The notes beneath the pieces were generated by a model, which saw nothing but the letters and a program-made list of their open reading frames with translations, had not been told where the DNA came from and did not search any database. Shown here one piece after another: positions 1 through 5,542 of a stretch of DNA of 5,613 nt. How positions within the stretch are numbered: position 1 is the stretch's first letter; the number at the start of each line of letters is the position of its first letter. This stretch comes from Xanthobacteraceae bacterium (GTDB lineage: Bacteria > Pseudomonadota > Alphaproteobacteria > Rhizobiales > Xanthobacteraceae): the NCBI GenBank assembly GCA_030039655.1, contig JASHVC010000754.1, forward strand, positions 1 to 5,613, given 5' to 3'. The translations under genes were made by a program, and so were the position numbers.

Positions 1-129
1 ATCATCACGGTCGAGAATGAGGCGCAGGCGTTCGCCCGCGCGCGCATGGACGAGCAAGACAAGGGAGGCGATGCAGCACGCGCCGCGCTGGCGCTCATTG
101 CGCTCAAGCGGCGACTTGGCAAACGGTGA
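1..129 (+). CDS. ribH: 6,7-dimethyl-8-ribityllumazine synthase, C-terminal end (partial)
   Basis: Only the last 42 codons and the TGA stop are in the window; the 5' part lies upstream. The visible residues run from [11 protein letters not shown] through [20 protein letters not shown]. This is the characteristic C-terminal end of lumazine synthase: the TVEN/EQA segment followed by the KG-G-AA-AAL helix. The enzyme condenses 5-amino-6-ribitylamino-uracil with 3,4-dihydroxy-2-butanone 4-phosphate to make the direct precursor of riboflavin, as a cytosolic oligomer. The stop lies 15 nt before the nusB start, and ribH-nusB is a very common bacterial gene pair, which supports the call. The ORF is open from the first base, so the frame rests on the protein match rather than on a start codon. 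Confidence 0.9.
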   Translation: MITVENEAQAFARARMDEQDKGGDAARAALALIALKRRLGKR

Positions 130-144
130 ATTGGCAGCGCGTCC

Positions 145-630
145 ATGGAAAACGCCGAAGCAAAAGAACCCCGCAAGGCCAACAAGCGCGGCGCGGCTCG
201 TCTCGCGGCCGTACAGGCGCTTTATCAGATGGACCTCGCCGGCACGGGCCTCAATGAAATACTGTCCGAGTTCGAAAGCCACTGGCTCGGCTGCGAAGTC
301 GAAGGCGCGCAATATCGTCCAGCAGAGGCGGCCTATTTTCGCGACATCGTCAGCGGGGTGGTGCGCGAACAAACGCGGCTCGACCCTCAAATAGACGCGG
401 CGCTGGCGCGCGGGTGGCCGCTGCGGCGCATCGAGGCGGTTTTGCGCGCGGTGCTTCGCGCTGGCGCCTACGAGCTGGCATGCCGCTCCGATGTGCCGGC
501 GCGCGTTGTCATGGCGGAATATGTCGACGTCGCCGCCGCCTTCGTCGACGAGGAGGAGACCGGCATGGTCAATGCCGTGCTCGATCAGTTGGCGCACCAG
601 TCGCGCGCCGCCGAGTTTGCCGGCGGATAG
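145..630 (+). CDS. nusB: transcription antitermination factor NusB
   Basis: A 161-residue protein, a normal length for alphaproteobacterial NusB. NusB is an all-helical RNA-binding protein that pairs with NusE (ribosomal protein S10) on boxA RNA and supports processive transcription of rRNA operons. Visible signatures are the N-terminal RGAARLAAVQALYQMD (about residues 15-30), RRIEAVLRAVLRAGAYEL (94-111), and a C-terminal stretch from VMAEYVDVA to MVNAVLDQLA (122-150) that matches the family's final helices. The first ~14 residues are charged and probably disordered. ATG 145 is the only suitable start before the conserved helix; no clear Shine-Dalgarno is seen, so translation may depend on coupling to ribH, whose stop is 15 nt upstream. 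The gene sits between ribH and thiL, the usual arrangement. Confidence 0.95.
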   Translation: MENAEAKEPRKANKRGAARLAAVQALYQMDLAGTGLNEILSEFESHWLGCEVEGAQYRPAEAAYFRDIVSGVVREQTRLDPQIDAALARGWPLRRIEAVLRAVLRAGAYELACRSDVPARVVMAEYVDVAAAFVDEEETGMVNAVLDQLAHQSRAAEFAGG

Positions 631-645
631 GCCGGAGCCACGCCT

Positions 646-1641
646 ATGGCCCACGAAGAAACGTCGGCCGAGGAGCGCCTGATCGCCCGATATTTCCGGC
701 CGTTGGCGACGTACCCGGGTGCTCTTGGTCTCGGCGACGACGCCGCTGTTCTGACTCCGCCGCCTGGCTGCGATCTCGTGGTGACGACGGATGGCGTCAT
801 TGCCGGCGTACATTTCTTCCCCGACGATCCGCCGGACACGATCGGCCGCAAGGTGCTGCGGATGAATCTCTCGGATCTGGCCGCGAAAGGCGCGAAGCCG
901 GTCGGCTTTCTCATGTCCGTCGCGTTGCCGGCGGGCGTCGAGGAAAATTGGCTCGCCGCATTTGCCGCTGGTATTGGCGAGGACAGCAAGCGCTATGGCT
1001 GCCCGCTTCTTGGCGGCGATACGGACCGCACACCGGGCCCGATTTCAGTATCGATCGCAGCCTTCGGCAGCGTGCCGCAGGGAAAGATGGTGCGGCGCTC
1101 GACCGCCAAACCCGGCGATTGCGTTGTGATAACCGGCACCATTGGCGACGCTGCGCTCGGCGTGCTGCTGTGCAAAGATGCCGCTCTCGCCGAACGGCTA
1201 CGGCTAAATGAGAGCATGCGCGCTCATCTGCAGCAACGCTATCTGTTGCCGGAGCCGCGCAACGCGCTTGCTGCCGCCGTCTTGCAGTACGCTTCCGCGG
1301 CCATGGATGTGTCCGATGGCCTTGCCGGCGACCTCGCCAAACTGTGCCGCGCTTCCTCTGTCGCGGCAGAAGTCGACGTCGCACGCGTTCCACTCTCTGA
1401 TGCCGCGCGCGCGGCGGTCTCAGCCGATCCGGCCCTCTTGGGAACAGTGCTGGGCGGTGGGGACGATTATGAGATCGTCTTGACGCTCTCGCCGGAAAAG
1501 CTCGGCGCATTTCAGGACGCGGCGCGTGCCGCCGGCGTGGCGATGGCAGAGATCGGCCGGATCGCGGCGGGCGAGGGGGCGAGCTTCGTGTGCGACGGTA
1601 GTCCGCTTAGGCTCGCGCATCGCGCCTACAGTCATTTCTGA
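646..1641 (+). CDS. thiL: thiamine-monophosphate kinase
   Basis: A 331-residue protein of the usual ThiL length. It uses ATP to phosphorylate thiamine monophosphate to thiamine diphosphate, the active cofactor, in the cytosol. It belongs to the PurM/ThiL/SelD superfamily. The conserved metal- and nucleotide-binding motifs appear in order: LGLGDDAAVL (27-36), TTDGVIAGVHF (47-57), NLSDLAAKGAKP (74-85), GGDTDRTPG (123-131), MDVSDGLAGDL (220-230) and GGGDDYEIVLT (270-280). None of the key acidic residues is missing. The start at ATG 646 has a short GGAG at about 633-636 and leaves a 15-nt gap after nusB. The next gene begins 2 nt after the TGA, so thiL is probably translated in a run with its neighbours. 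Confidence 0.95.
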   Translation: MAHEETSAEERLIARYFRPLATYPGALGLGDDAAVLTPPPGCDLVVTTDGVIAGVHFFPDDPPDTIGRKVLRMNLSDLAAKGAKPVGFLMSVALPAGVEENWLAAFAAGIGEDSKRYGCPLLGGDTDRTPGPISVSIAAFGSVPQGKMVRRSTAKPGDCVVITGTIGDAALGVLLCKDAALAERLRLNESMRAHLQQRYLLPEPRNALAAAVLQYASAAMDVSDGLAGDLAKLCRASSVAAEVDVARVPLSDAARAAVSADPALLGTVLGGGDDYEIVLTLSPEKLGAFQDAARAAGVAMAEIGRIAAGEGASFVCDGSPLRLAHRAYSHF

Positions 1642-1643
1642 AT

Positions 1644-2306
1644 ATGCGATCCTTGGCTGCCGCTCTCACGGTGCTGTTGGCTCTCGGCAACGGCGCTACG
1701 GTCTGGGCTGCGCCAAAAACCTTGCGCGTCGTACTGGCATCGCCGCTGGTCGAAGAGGGCTCCGGCCCTGATGGTTGTACGCCTGCAATGAGCGGCTTGG
1801 GTGGACCAGCCGTTTGGGAGGTCCGTGTCGAGCGCTTCCTGCTCGATGGCAAGGCGCTGGTCGAGACCAGCCGCGAGGCAAAATTGGATCGCTTCCCGCT
1901 TTGCATTGCGAGCCTGCCCGTCGCCAAGAACGCCGAGGTCGAACTTTCCTTCGTGGCTCACGACGGCGCCAGCATGGCGCGCGCCGCCGGCATCGTGCTG
2001 CGCTTTAGCGACCCGCAGGACTTTTACGTGGTTGAGGCCGACGCAGTCGCTGGGCATGTGCGCCTGGTGCGCGTGATCAACGGCGAACGCCGCGAGATTG
2101 CCAACAGCCCGGCCGTGCTCGTCACCGGCAAAGCGCAGTCACTGCGCGTCAAAGCAACCGACGAGGATTTCGCCGTTGCGCTCGATGGCAAGGCTTTGTT
2201 CGAGGCACGTGATGGTGGTCTCGCGCTGCCGGGCCGCTTCGGCATTTGGAGCAGAGCAGACAATCTCACCAGTTTTGGCGATCTCTTCATCACCGTCCTG
2301 GATTAA
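1644..2306 (+). CDS. exported protein of unknown function, LamG/concanavalin-like
   Basis: A 220-residue protein I do not recognise by name. Residues 1 to about 23 form a Sec-type signal peptide: an Arg at position 2, a hydrophobic core (LAAALTVLLAL) and an AxA-like end (VWAA, then PK). The mature part looks all-beta. The C-terminal half (about 110-218) has the pattern of concanavalin-like/LamG or DUF1080-type jelly rolls: GIVLRFSDPQDFYVVEAD, then a strand pair near RLVRVINGERREI, then SLRVKATDEDFAVALDGK, then LPGRFGIWSRADNLTSFGDL. This repeats the 'solve the curve, then compare with a carrier' order seen in such sugar-binding domains, but no catalytic residues can be named. Two cysteines (C45, C87) could form a disulfide in the periplasm. 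The ATG is 2 nt after the thiL stop and has no clear Shine-Dalgarno, which suggests translational coupling. The fold call is by pattern only. Confidence 0.8.
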   Translation: MRSLAAALTVLLALGNGATVWAAPKTLRVVLASPLVEEGSGPDGCTPAMSGLGGPAVWEVRVERFLLDGKALVETSREAKLDRFPLCIASLPVAKNAEVELSFVAHDGASMARAAGIVLRFSDPQDFYVVEADAVAGHVRLVRVINGERREIANSPAVLVTGKAQSLRVKATDEDFAVALDGKALFEARDGGLALPGRFGIWSRADNLTSFGDLFITVLD

Positions 2307-2328
2307 GCGCTTTTGCGTTCGAAGACGC

Positions 2329-2334
2329 TATAAT
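2329..2334 (+). promoter_or_regulatory. possible -10 box (TATAAT)
   Basis: A perfect TATAAT hexamer stands in an otherwise GC-rich gap, 23 nt after the stop of the exported-protein gene and about 150 nt before the MFS start. At spacings of 16 to 18 nt the sequence upstream (GCGCTT, AGCGCT, AAGCGC) does not resemble TTGACA, so the promoter is not complete by the sigma-70 consensus. It could drive the MFS-cupin-binding protein unit, with a leader of roughly 145 nt. Chance occurrence is also possible. Confidence 0.3.
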
Positions 2335-2465
2335 GGCCGTCACGAGAAACGCCCCATGCGCTCGGTCGTGATCCGCCACACGGGCGCCTTGCAGTTCTGA
2401 CCTGCGCCGCGAGGAGTAGCGCCACTTCCGTTCGACCTTTACAAGGCCGCCTCCACGAGGAATTC

Positions 2466-2477
2466 GTCCGAGCGGAC
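2466..2477 (+). other. small hairpin just before the MFS start codon
   Basis: GTCC and GGAC (2466-2469 and 2474-2477) pair around a GAGC loop, ending 9 nt before ATG 2487. The nearest Shine-Dalgarno-like sequence, GAGGA at 2457-2461, is 25 nt from the ATG, too far for normal use. Folding the 12-nt hairpin would bring the effective distance down to about 13 nt. The stem is short, so this is only a suggestion. Confidence 0.2.
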
Positions 2478-2486
2478 AGCAAGCGC

Positions 2487-3704
2487 ATGGCCGTTATTGC
2501 CGAACCCAGGATCGACGTCACTGACGACCGGCTTGCCCGGCGCAACGCGCTTGTCCTCGCCGTGGCCCAGGCTCTGGCCGGCGGCAACGCCACTGTTATC
2601 ACCGCCACGACCGGAATCATCGGCTCGATGCTGGCGCCCGATCCAGCGCTGGCCACTGTGCCTATCAGCGTCATGGTGCTCGGCATGTGGGCAGGGACTC
2701 TCCCGGTCGGAATATTGGCGAAGGCATTTGGCAGGCGTTTTGCGTTGCAGACCGGTTCGGCCTTCGGCGTGCTCTCCGGTCTTGTCTCATATACAGCCGT
2801 CCTGCACGGCTCATTTTTGCTGTTGCTGCTGGGCACGTTCTGCGGCGGCCTCTACGCAGCCGCGCATCAGTCCTATCGCTTCGCCGCCGCCGACACTGCG
2901 AGCGAACGCTTTCGCCCCAAGGCGGTGTCTTGGGTTTTTGCCGGTGGCGTGTTCGCCGGCATCATTGGTTCGCAGCTTGTAATCTTCACCAAAGACATCT
3001 TTCCCGCCTCTTTGTTCGCCGGTAGTTTTCTGGCCCAATCGGCGTGCGCGTTGCTGGCCGCGGGCGTGCTGATGTTTCTCAGAATCCCACGGCCGCATGT
3101 TTCGCACTCTTTCGCCGATGGTCGTCCGCTCATCGAGATCGTCCGCCAGCCGCGTTTCATTGTGGCGGTCGTCTGCGGCGTGGCGAGCTACGCGATGATG
3201 AACATGGTCATGACCTCAGCACCGGTGGCTATGGTCATGTGTAGTCATTCGGTCAACGAGGCGGCTCTCGGCATCCAATGGCACGTGCTCGGCATGTACG
3301 GGCCGAGCTTTATCACCGGATCGCTGATCTTGCGGTTTGGCGTCCGCCGGATGATGGCGATCGGGCTGACGATGATCGCCACCGCAGCCACCATAGATCT
3401 GCTGGGCATCACGCTTTGGAATTTTTGGATTGGGCTTGCGGTGCTGGGCATCGGGTGGAATTTTGCCTTCATCAGCGCCACAACGTTGGTTACTGAATGC
3501 CACGATCCGCACGAGCGTAACAAAGTGCAGGCGTTCAATGATTTTCTGATCTTCGGCTCCATGGCTATCGGCTCGTTCTCGTCCGGCGTACTGCTGACGA
3601 GTTATGGCTGGGCCGGTCTCAACGAGGTCGTATTCCCTGTTATTCTGGTGGCGGCAATGCTGTTGGCATGGGGCTCGCTGGTCCGCCGCCCCAGCACGGT
3701 GTGA
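2487..3704 (+). CDS. MFS transporter, 12 predicted membrane helices
   Basis: A 405-residue inner-membrane protein of the major facilitator superfamily. Hydrophobic segments can be placed at about 21-48, 56-78, 85-104, 109-129, 147-167, 172-197, 223-250, 263-284, 288-306, 310-334, 350-372 and 379-398, which makes the usual 6+6 layout. The loop between helices 2 and 3 (ILAKAFGRRFAL, 77-88) is a degenerate form of MFS motif A, and RFGVRRMM (283-290) occupies the equivalent place in the second half. A polar, conserved-looking segment after helix 10 is ECHDPHERNKVQAFNDF (337-353). The longest hydrophilic stretch (about 198-222) is the central cytoplasmic loop. ATG 2487 is the only ATG in its open stretch before helix 1; an in-frame TGA lies at 2370-2372. 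No close Shine-Dalgarno is seen. The substrate cannot be told; the linked binding protein and cupin suggest a small organic compound, by inference only. Confidence 0.9.
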   Translation: MAVIAEPRIDVTDDRLARRNALVLAVAQALAGGNATVITATTGIIGSMLAPDPALATVPISVMVLGMWAGTLPVGILAKAFGRRFALQTGSAFGVLSGLVSYTAVLHGSFLLLLLGTFCGGLYAAAHQSYRFAAADTASERFRPKAVSWVFAGGVFAGIIGSQLVIFTKDIFPASLFAGSFLAQSACALLAAGVLMFLRIPRPHVSHSFADGRPLIEIVRQPRFIVAVVCGVASYAMMNMVMTSAPVAMVMCSHSVNEAALGIQWHVLGMYGPSFITGSLILRFGVRRMMAIGLTMIATAATIDLLGITLWNFWIGLAVLGIGWNFAFISATTLVTECHDPHERNKVQAFNDFLIFGSMAIGSFSSGVLLTSYGWAGLNEVVFPVILVAAMLLAWGSLVRRPSTV

Positions 3705-3727
3705 CGCAGACCAGAAAGGGACAGGAA

Positions 3728-4258
3728 ATGGCCAAAGTGAGAGGAATGCGGAAAGCCGAAAAGCGCGCCTCCGCCGGACGGCAGGTGAGCAAGTCCAGCC
3801 GTACGACGCGCAAAATTTCAGCGCGCCGCCGGACGGCAGCAGTGGCGAAGAGCAGGTCCAAGGCGAAAGCAGGGCCGCGGCGACAGACATTTGTCGCCAA
3901 TCACTTGAACCCGGATGCTTTTGAAGGCGGGCTGCGCTCTTACGCTAAATATCGCGATCTCGATATTGCCTCCGCGACCAACGGCTTGGCGCGCGCCCAT
4001 GTCATCAAGATGCTTCCACCGTGCGATCCGGCCGAGGTGTCGAAGCGCCACTATCACGACGTCGAATTTCAGATGATCTACGTTCTCAAAGGCTGGATCA
4101 AAGGCGAGTACGAAGGTGCAGGCGTTGTGACCATGCGCGAGGGATCGTGCTGGCTCCAGCCGCCGCGGATCGAGCACTCCGTGCTGGACTATTCCGACGA
4201 TTGCGAACTGCTTGAGATCATCATGCCGGCCGATTTCGAGACTGTCGAACTGGAATAG
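3728..4258 (+). CDS. cupin-domain protein with a basic N-terminal tail
   Basis: A 176-residue protein in two parts. Residues 1 to about 52 are rich in Lys and Arg (20 of 52, with E11 the only acidic residue) and look disordered, like the tails of histone H1-like bacterial proteins. Residues of about 53-176 form a single small cupin barrel. Cupin motif 1 is present as H108-Y-H110 with E113 and Q115 and then G122; motif 2 runs from G139 through P145 and P146 to H150. These three histidines plus E113 or Q115 could hold a metal ion. The function is unknown: cupins of this size may be enzymes, ligand sensors or accessory proteins. ATG 3728 is chosen because AAAGGG at 3715-3720 lies 7 nt upstream; an in-frame ATG at 3668 would overlap the MFS gene and lacks that site. 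The gap after the MFS stop is 23 nt, so the two genes are probably cotranscribed. Confidence 0.85.
   Translation: MAKVRGMRKAEKRASAGRQVSKSSRTTRKISARRRTAAVAKSRSKAKAGPRRQTFVANHLNPDAFEGGLRSYAKYRDLDIASATNGLARAHVIKMLPPCDPAEVSKRHYHDVEFQMIYVLKGWIKGEYEGAGVVTMREGSCWLQPPRIEHSVLDYSDDCELLEIIMPADFETVELE
3771..3860. repeat. imperfect direct repeat inside the basic tail of the cupin gene
   Basis: A 14-nt sequence (CCGCCGGACGGCAG) occurs exactly at 3771-3784 and 3826-3839. After it, GAGCAAGTCCA at 3787-3797 recurs as GAGCAGGTCCA at 3850-3860 with one mismatch. The second copy carries about 8 extra bases between the two parts. The first part is read in different frames in the two copies (GGC and GCG contexts), while the second part is in the same frame (VSKSS against KSRSK). 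This suggests the basic tail grew by a local duplication followed by a small shift; chance similarity in GC-rich DNA is not excluded. Confidence 0.45.
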
Positions 4259-4289
4259 CCGAGAGAGGTTTGCAGCCAATGGAGAAGCG

Positions 4290-5303
4290 ATGAGTCGCAC
4301 GCGGTTCGCCATCGCGCTCTTGTTGGCCGCGTTCGCGAGCGATGGCGTGCGCGCGGATCCGGTGGCCGATTTTTATCGCGGCAAGACCGTCACGATGATC
4401 ATCGGTTACGGCGCCGGTGGCGGCTACGACCTCTATGGACGATTGGCGGCGGAGTTTTTCGGGCGGCACATTCCTGGTGGTCCAACCATCGTGCCACAAA
4501 ACATGCCGGGAGCTGGGAGTTTCAAGGGCGCGCAATATCTCTATTCGGCGGCACCCCAGGACGGCACCTATCTGGGGAGCGTCGCACAGACCATCGCGCT
4601 CGATACCGCGATGGCCAACGATCCGGCGCTTGATGCCACAAAACTCCCCTACATCGGCCGGCTGACCAGCAACGTCGATACCGGCGTGGCTTCGCTGCAA
4701 AGTGGCATTCATTCGTTCGACGATGTGCGCAAGAAAGCCTACGCCGTCGGGACATCCGGTGGCGCTTCGTCGGCGGTGGTGTATCCGGCGGCGCTCAATG
4801 GCTTTGCCGGTGCCAAGTTCAAATTGGTCAAGGGCTATCAGGGCGTCGCCGATGTCGTTCTCGCGCTGGAGCGCGGCGAGGTGGAAGTCGGTGGCGCCGT
4901 CGGATTACCGATCCTGCTCGCAAGACACCCGGACTGGCTCAAAGGCGGAGCAACGATCATTTACCAGGCTGCGCTCACGCGCGATCATCTCATTCCCGAT
5001 GTGCCGACGTTGCCGGAACTCGGACTGACCGACGAAGGCAGAACCGTTCTGCGCGCCATCGCGGGAACGGCTGAGATCGGCCGCTCTATTTTGACGACGC
5101 CCGGCGTTGCGCCGGAACGGCTCGCCGCGCTGCGCAAGGCGTTCCAGGAAATGGTCAAGGACCCGGATTTTTTGGCGGCCTGCGATAAGCGCAACATCAT
5201 GCTGGCTCCCGCCACGGGAGAAGATATGGACGCAATCGTTGCTCAGACGATGCAGATTCCCAAGGCGGTGGTGTTAAAGATCCCGCCGCTGCTCAAACAA
5301 TAA
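4290..5303 (+). CDS. Bug/TctC-family tripartite tricarboxylate transporter substrate-binding protein
   Basis: A 337-residue periplasmic binding protein of the Bug (TctC) family, which captures carboxylates or related small solutes. Residues 1-22 are a Sec signal peptide (Arg-rich start, core FAIALLLAAFA, likely cut after VRA and before DPVADFYRGKTV). The family pattern is visible: IIGYGAGGGYDLYGRLAAE (37-55) as the N-terminal ligand loop, VPQNMPGAGS (68-77), then YAVGTSGGASS near 151-161, KGYQGVADVVLALERGEVE (181-199) and IPDVPTLPELGL (about residues 237-248). The GxGGGYD form is typical of a large rhizobial subgroup. ATG 4290 has GGAG at 4281-4284; an upstream in-frame ATG at 4212 would add 26 residues overlapping the cupin gene and hide the signal peptide. 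No membrane partners TctA or TctB are in the window, so it is an orphan here. The gap from the cupin stop is 31 nt. Confidence 0.9.
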   Translation: MSRTRFAIALLLAAFASDGVRADPVADFYRGKTVTMIIGYGAGGGYDLYGRLAAEFFGRHIPGGPTIVPQNMPGAGSFKGAQYLYSAAPQDGTYLGSVAQTIALDTAMANDPALDATKLPYIGRLTSNVDTGVASLQSGIHSFDDVRKKAYAVGTSGGASSAVVYPAALNGFAGAKFKLVKGYQGVADVVLALERGEVEVGGAVGLPILLARHPDWLKGGATIIYQAALTRDHLIPDVPTLPELGLTDEGRTVLRAIAGTAEIGRSILTTPGVAPERLAALRKAFQEMVKDPDFLAACDKRNIMLAPATGEDMDAIVAQTMQIPKAVVLKIPPLLKQ

Positions 5304-5406
5304 CTGGGCCGTCGCCCGCGAGCAGGGTGATGGGCAGGAATTGCCGCCCGGCCGGTTCACGGAGAGCGAAAACGGGTCGCACACGTACGTTAGCGGCCAA
5401 AAAGCG

Positions 5407-5434
5407 GCCCGCCGTTGCAGCGGCGGGCATTTTA
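5407..5434 (+). terminator. intrinsic (Rho-independent) terminator after the binding-protein gene
   Basis: GCCCGCCG at 5407-5414 pairs perfectly with CGGCGGGC at 5421-5428 around a 6-nt loop (TTGCAG), and is followed by ATTTTAT. This is a standard intrinsic terminator on the + strand, about 103 nt after the binding-protein stop. Immediately upstream is an A-run (AAAAAG, 5399-5404), so on the - strand the same stem is followed by CGC and then five Ts; it could also stop transcripts coming from the opposite direction. It marks the probable end of the MFS-cupin-binding protein unit. Confidence 0.8.
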
Positions 5435-5493
5435 TGCAATGTCCGCGGCGACTTGCGCGGGACCCATCGACATCGTCCGTTGCGCTTTCCTTC

Positions 5494-5518
5494 GCGGCCG
5501 GCCTGAAAATCCGGCCGC
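5494..5518 (+). promoter_or_regulatory. strong hairpin just upstream of the putative hppA start
   Basis: GCGGCCGG at 5494-5501 pairs perfectly with CCGGCCGC at 5511-5518 around a 9-nt loop (CCTGAAAAT). Only two Ts follow, then AAAGAC, so it is not a good terminator. It ends 24 nt before ATG 5543 and would lie in the 5' leader if the promoter is upstream. It could be an mRNA-stabilising or regulatory stem; an inefficient second terminator is the other option. Confidence 0.45.
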
Positions 5519-5542
5519 TTAAAGACAACCGGGGTTGTTGCC

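Larger units (their letters stand above)
2307..2486 (+). other. intergenic gap before the MFS gene
   Basis: This 180-nt stretch separates the thiL-linked exported protein from the MFS gene. No protein of credible length lies in it. It contains a TATAAT hexamer at 2329-2334, a small hairpin at 2466-2477 and a purine-rich GAGGA at 2457-2461. I see no T-rich terminator after the upstream gene, so read-through from the ribH-nusB-thiL unit into the MFS gene remains possible. Confidence 0.6.
5304..5542 (+). other. intergenic gap between the binding protein and the putative hppA
   Basis: This 239-nt stretch has no credible gene on either strand. It holds the terminator at 5407-5434 and a second hairpin at 5494-5518, described separately. 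From 5304 to about 5406 I see only GC-rich sequence with a short ACGTACGT palindrome at 5383-5390. A promoter for the downstream gene is expected here, but no sigma-70 pair of good quality was found. Confidence 0.7.

Noticed and set aside
414..1211. 265-codon open frame on the + strand over nusB and thiL
   Set aside because: Its Arg-rich, low-complexity translation has no recognisable domain, and it overlaps two well-supported genes in another frame; a typical product of GC-rich codon bias.
911..1510. 199-codon open frame on the - strand over thiL
   Set aside because: Arg/Pro-rich translation with no domain, opposite a gene with all ThiL motifs intact.
2334..2372. 12-codon leader ORF before the MFS gene
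   Set aside because: It starts inside the TATAAT box, has no ribosome site and no attenuator-like codon run.
3728..3883. Tat or Sec signal in the basic tail of the cupin
   Set aside because: There are Arg pairs but no hydrophobic stretch follows; the tail is polar until the cupin begins.
3216..3890. 224-codon open frame on the - strand over the MFS and cupin genes
   Set aside because: No recognisable domain and fully opposite the membrane helices of the MFS gene and the basic tail of the cupin.
5383..5390. ACGTACGT palindrome as an operator
   Set aside because: Too short to support an operator call, and it lies upstream of the terminator rather than next to a promoter.
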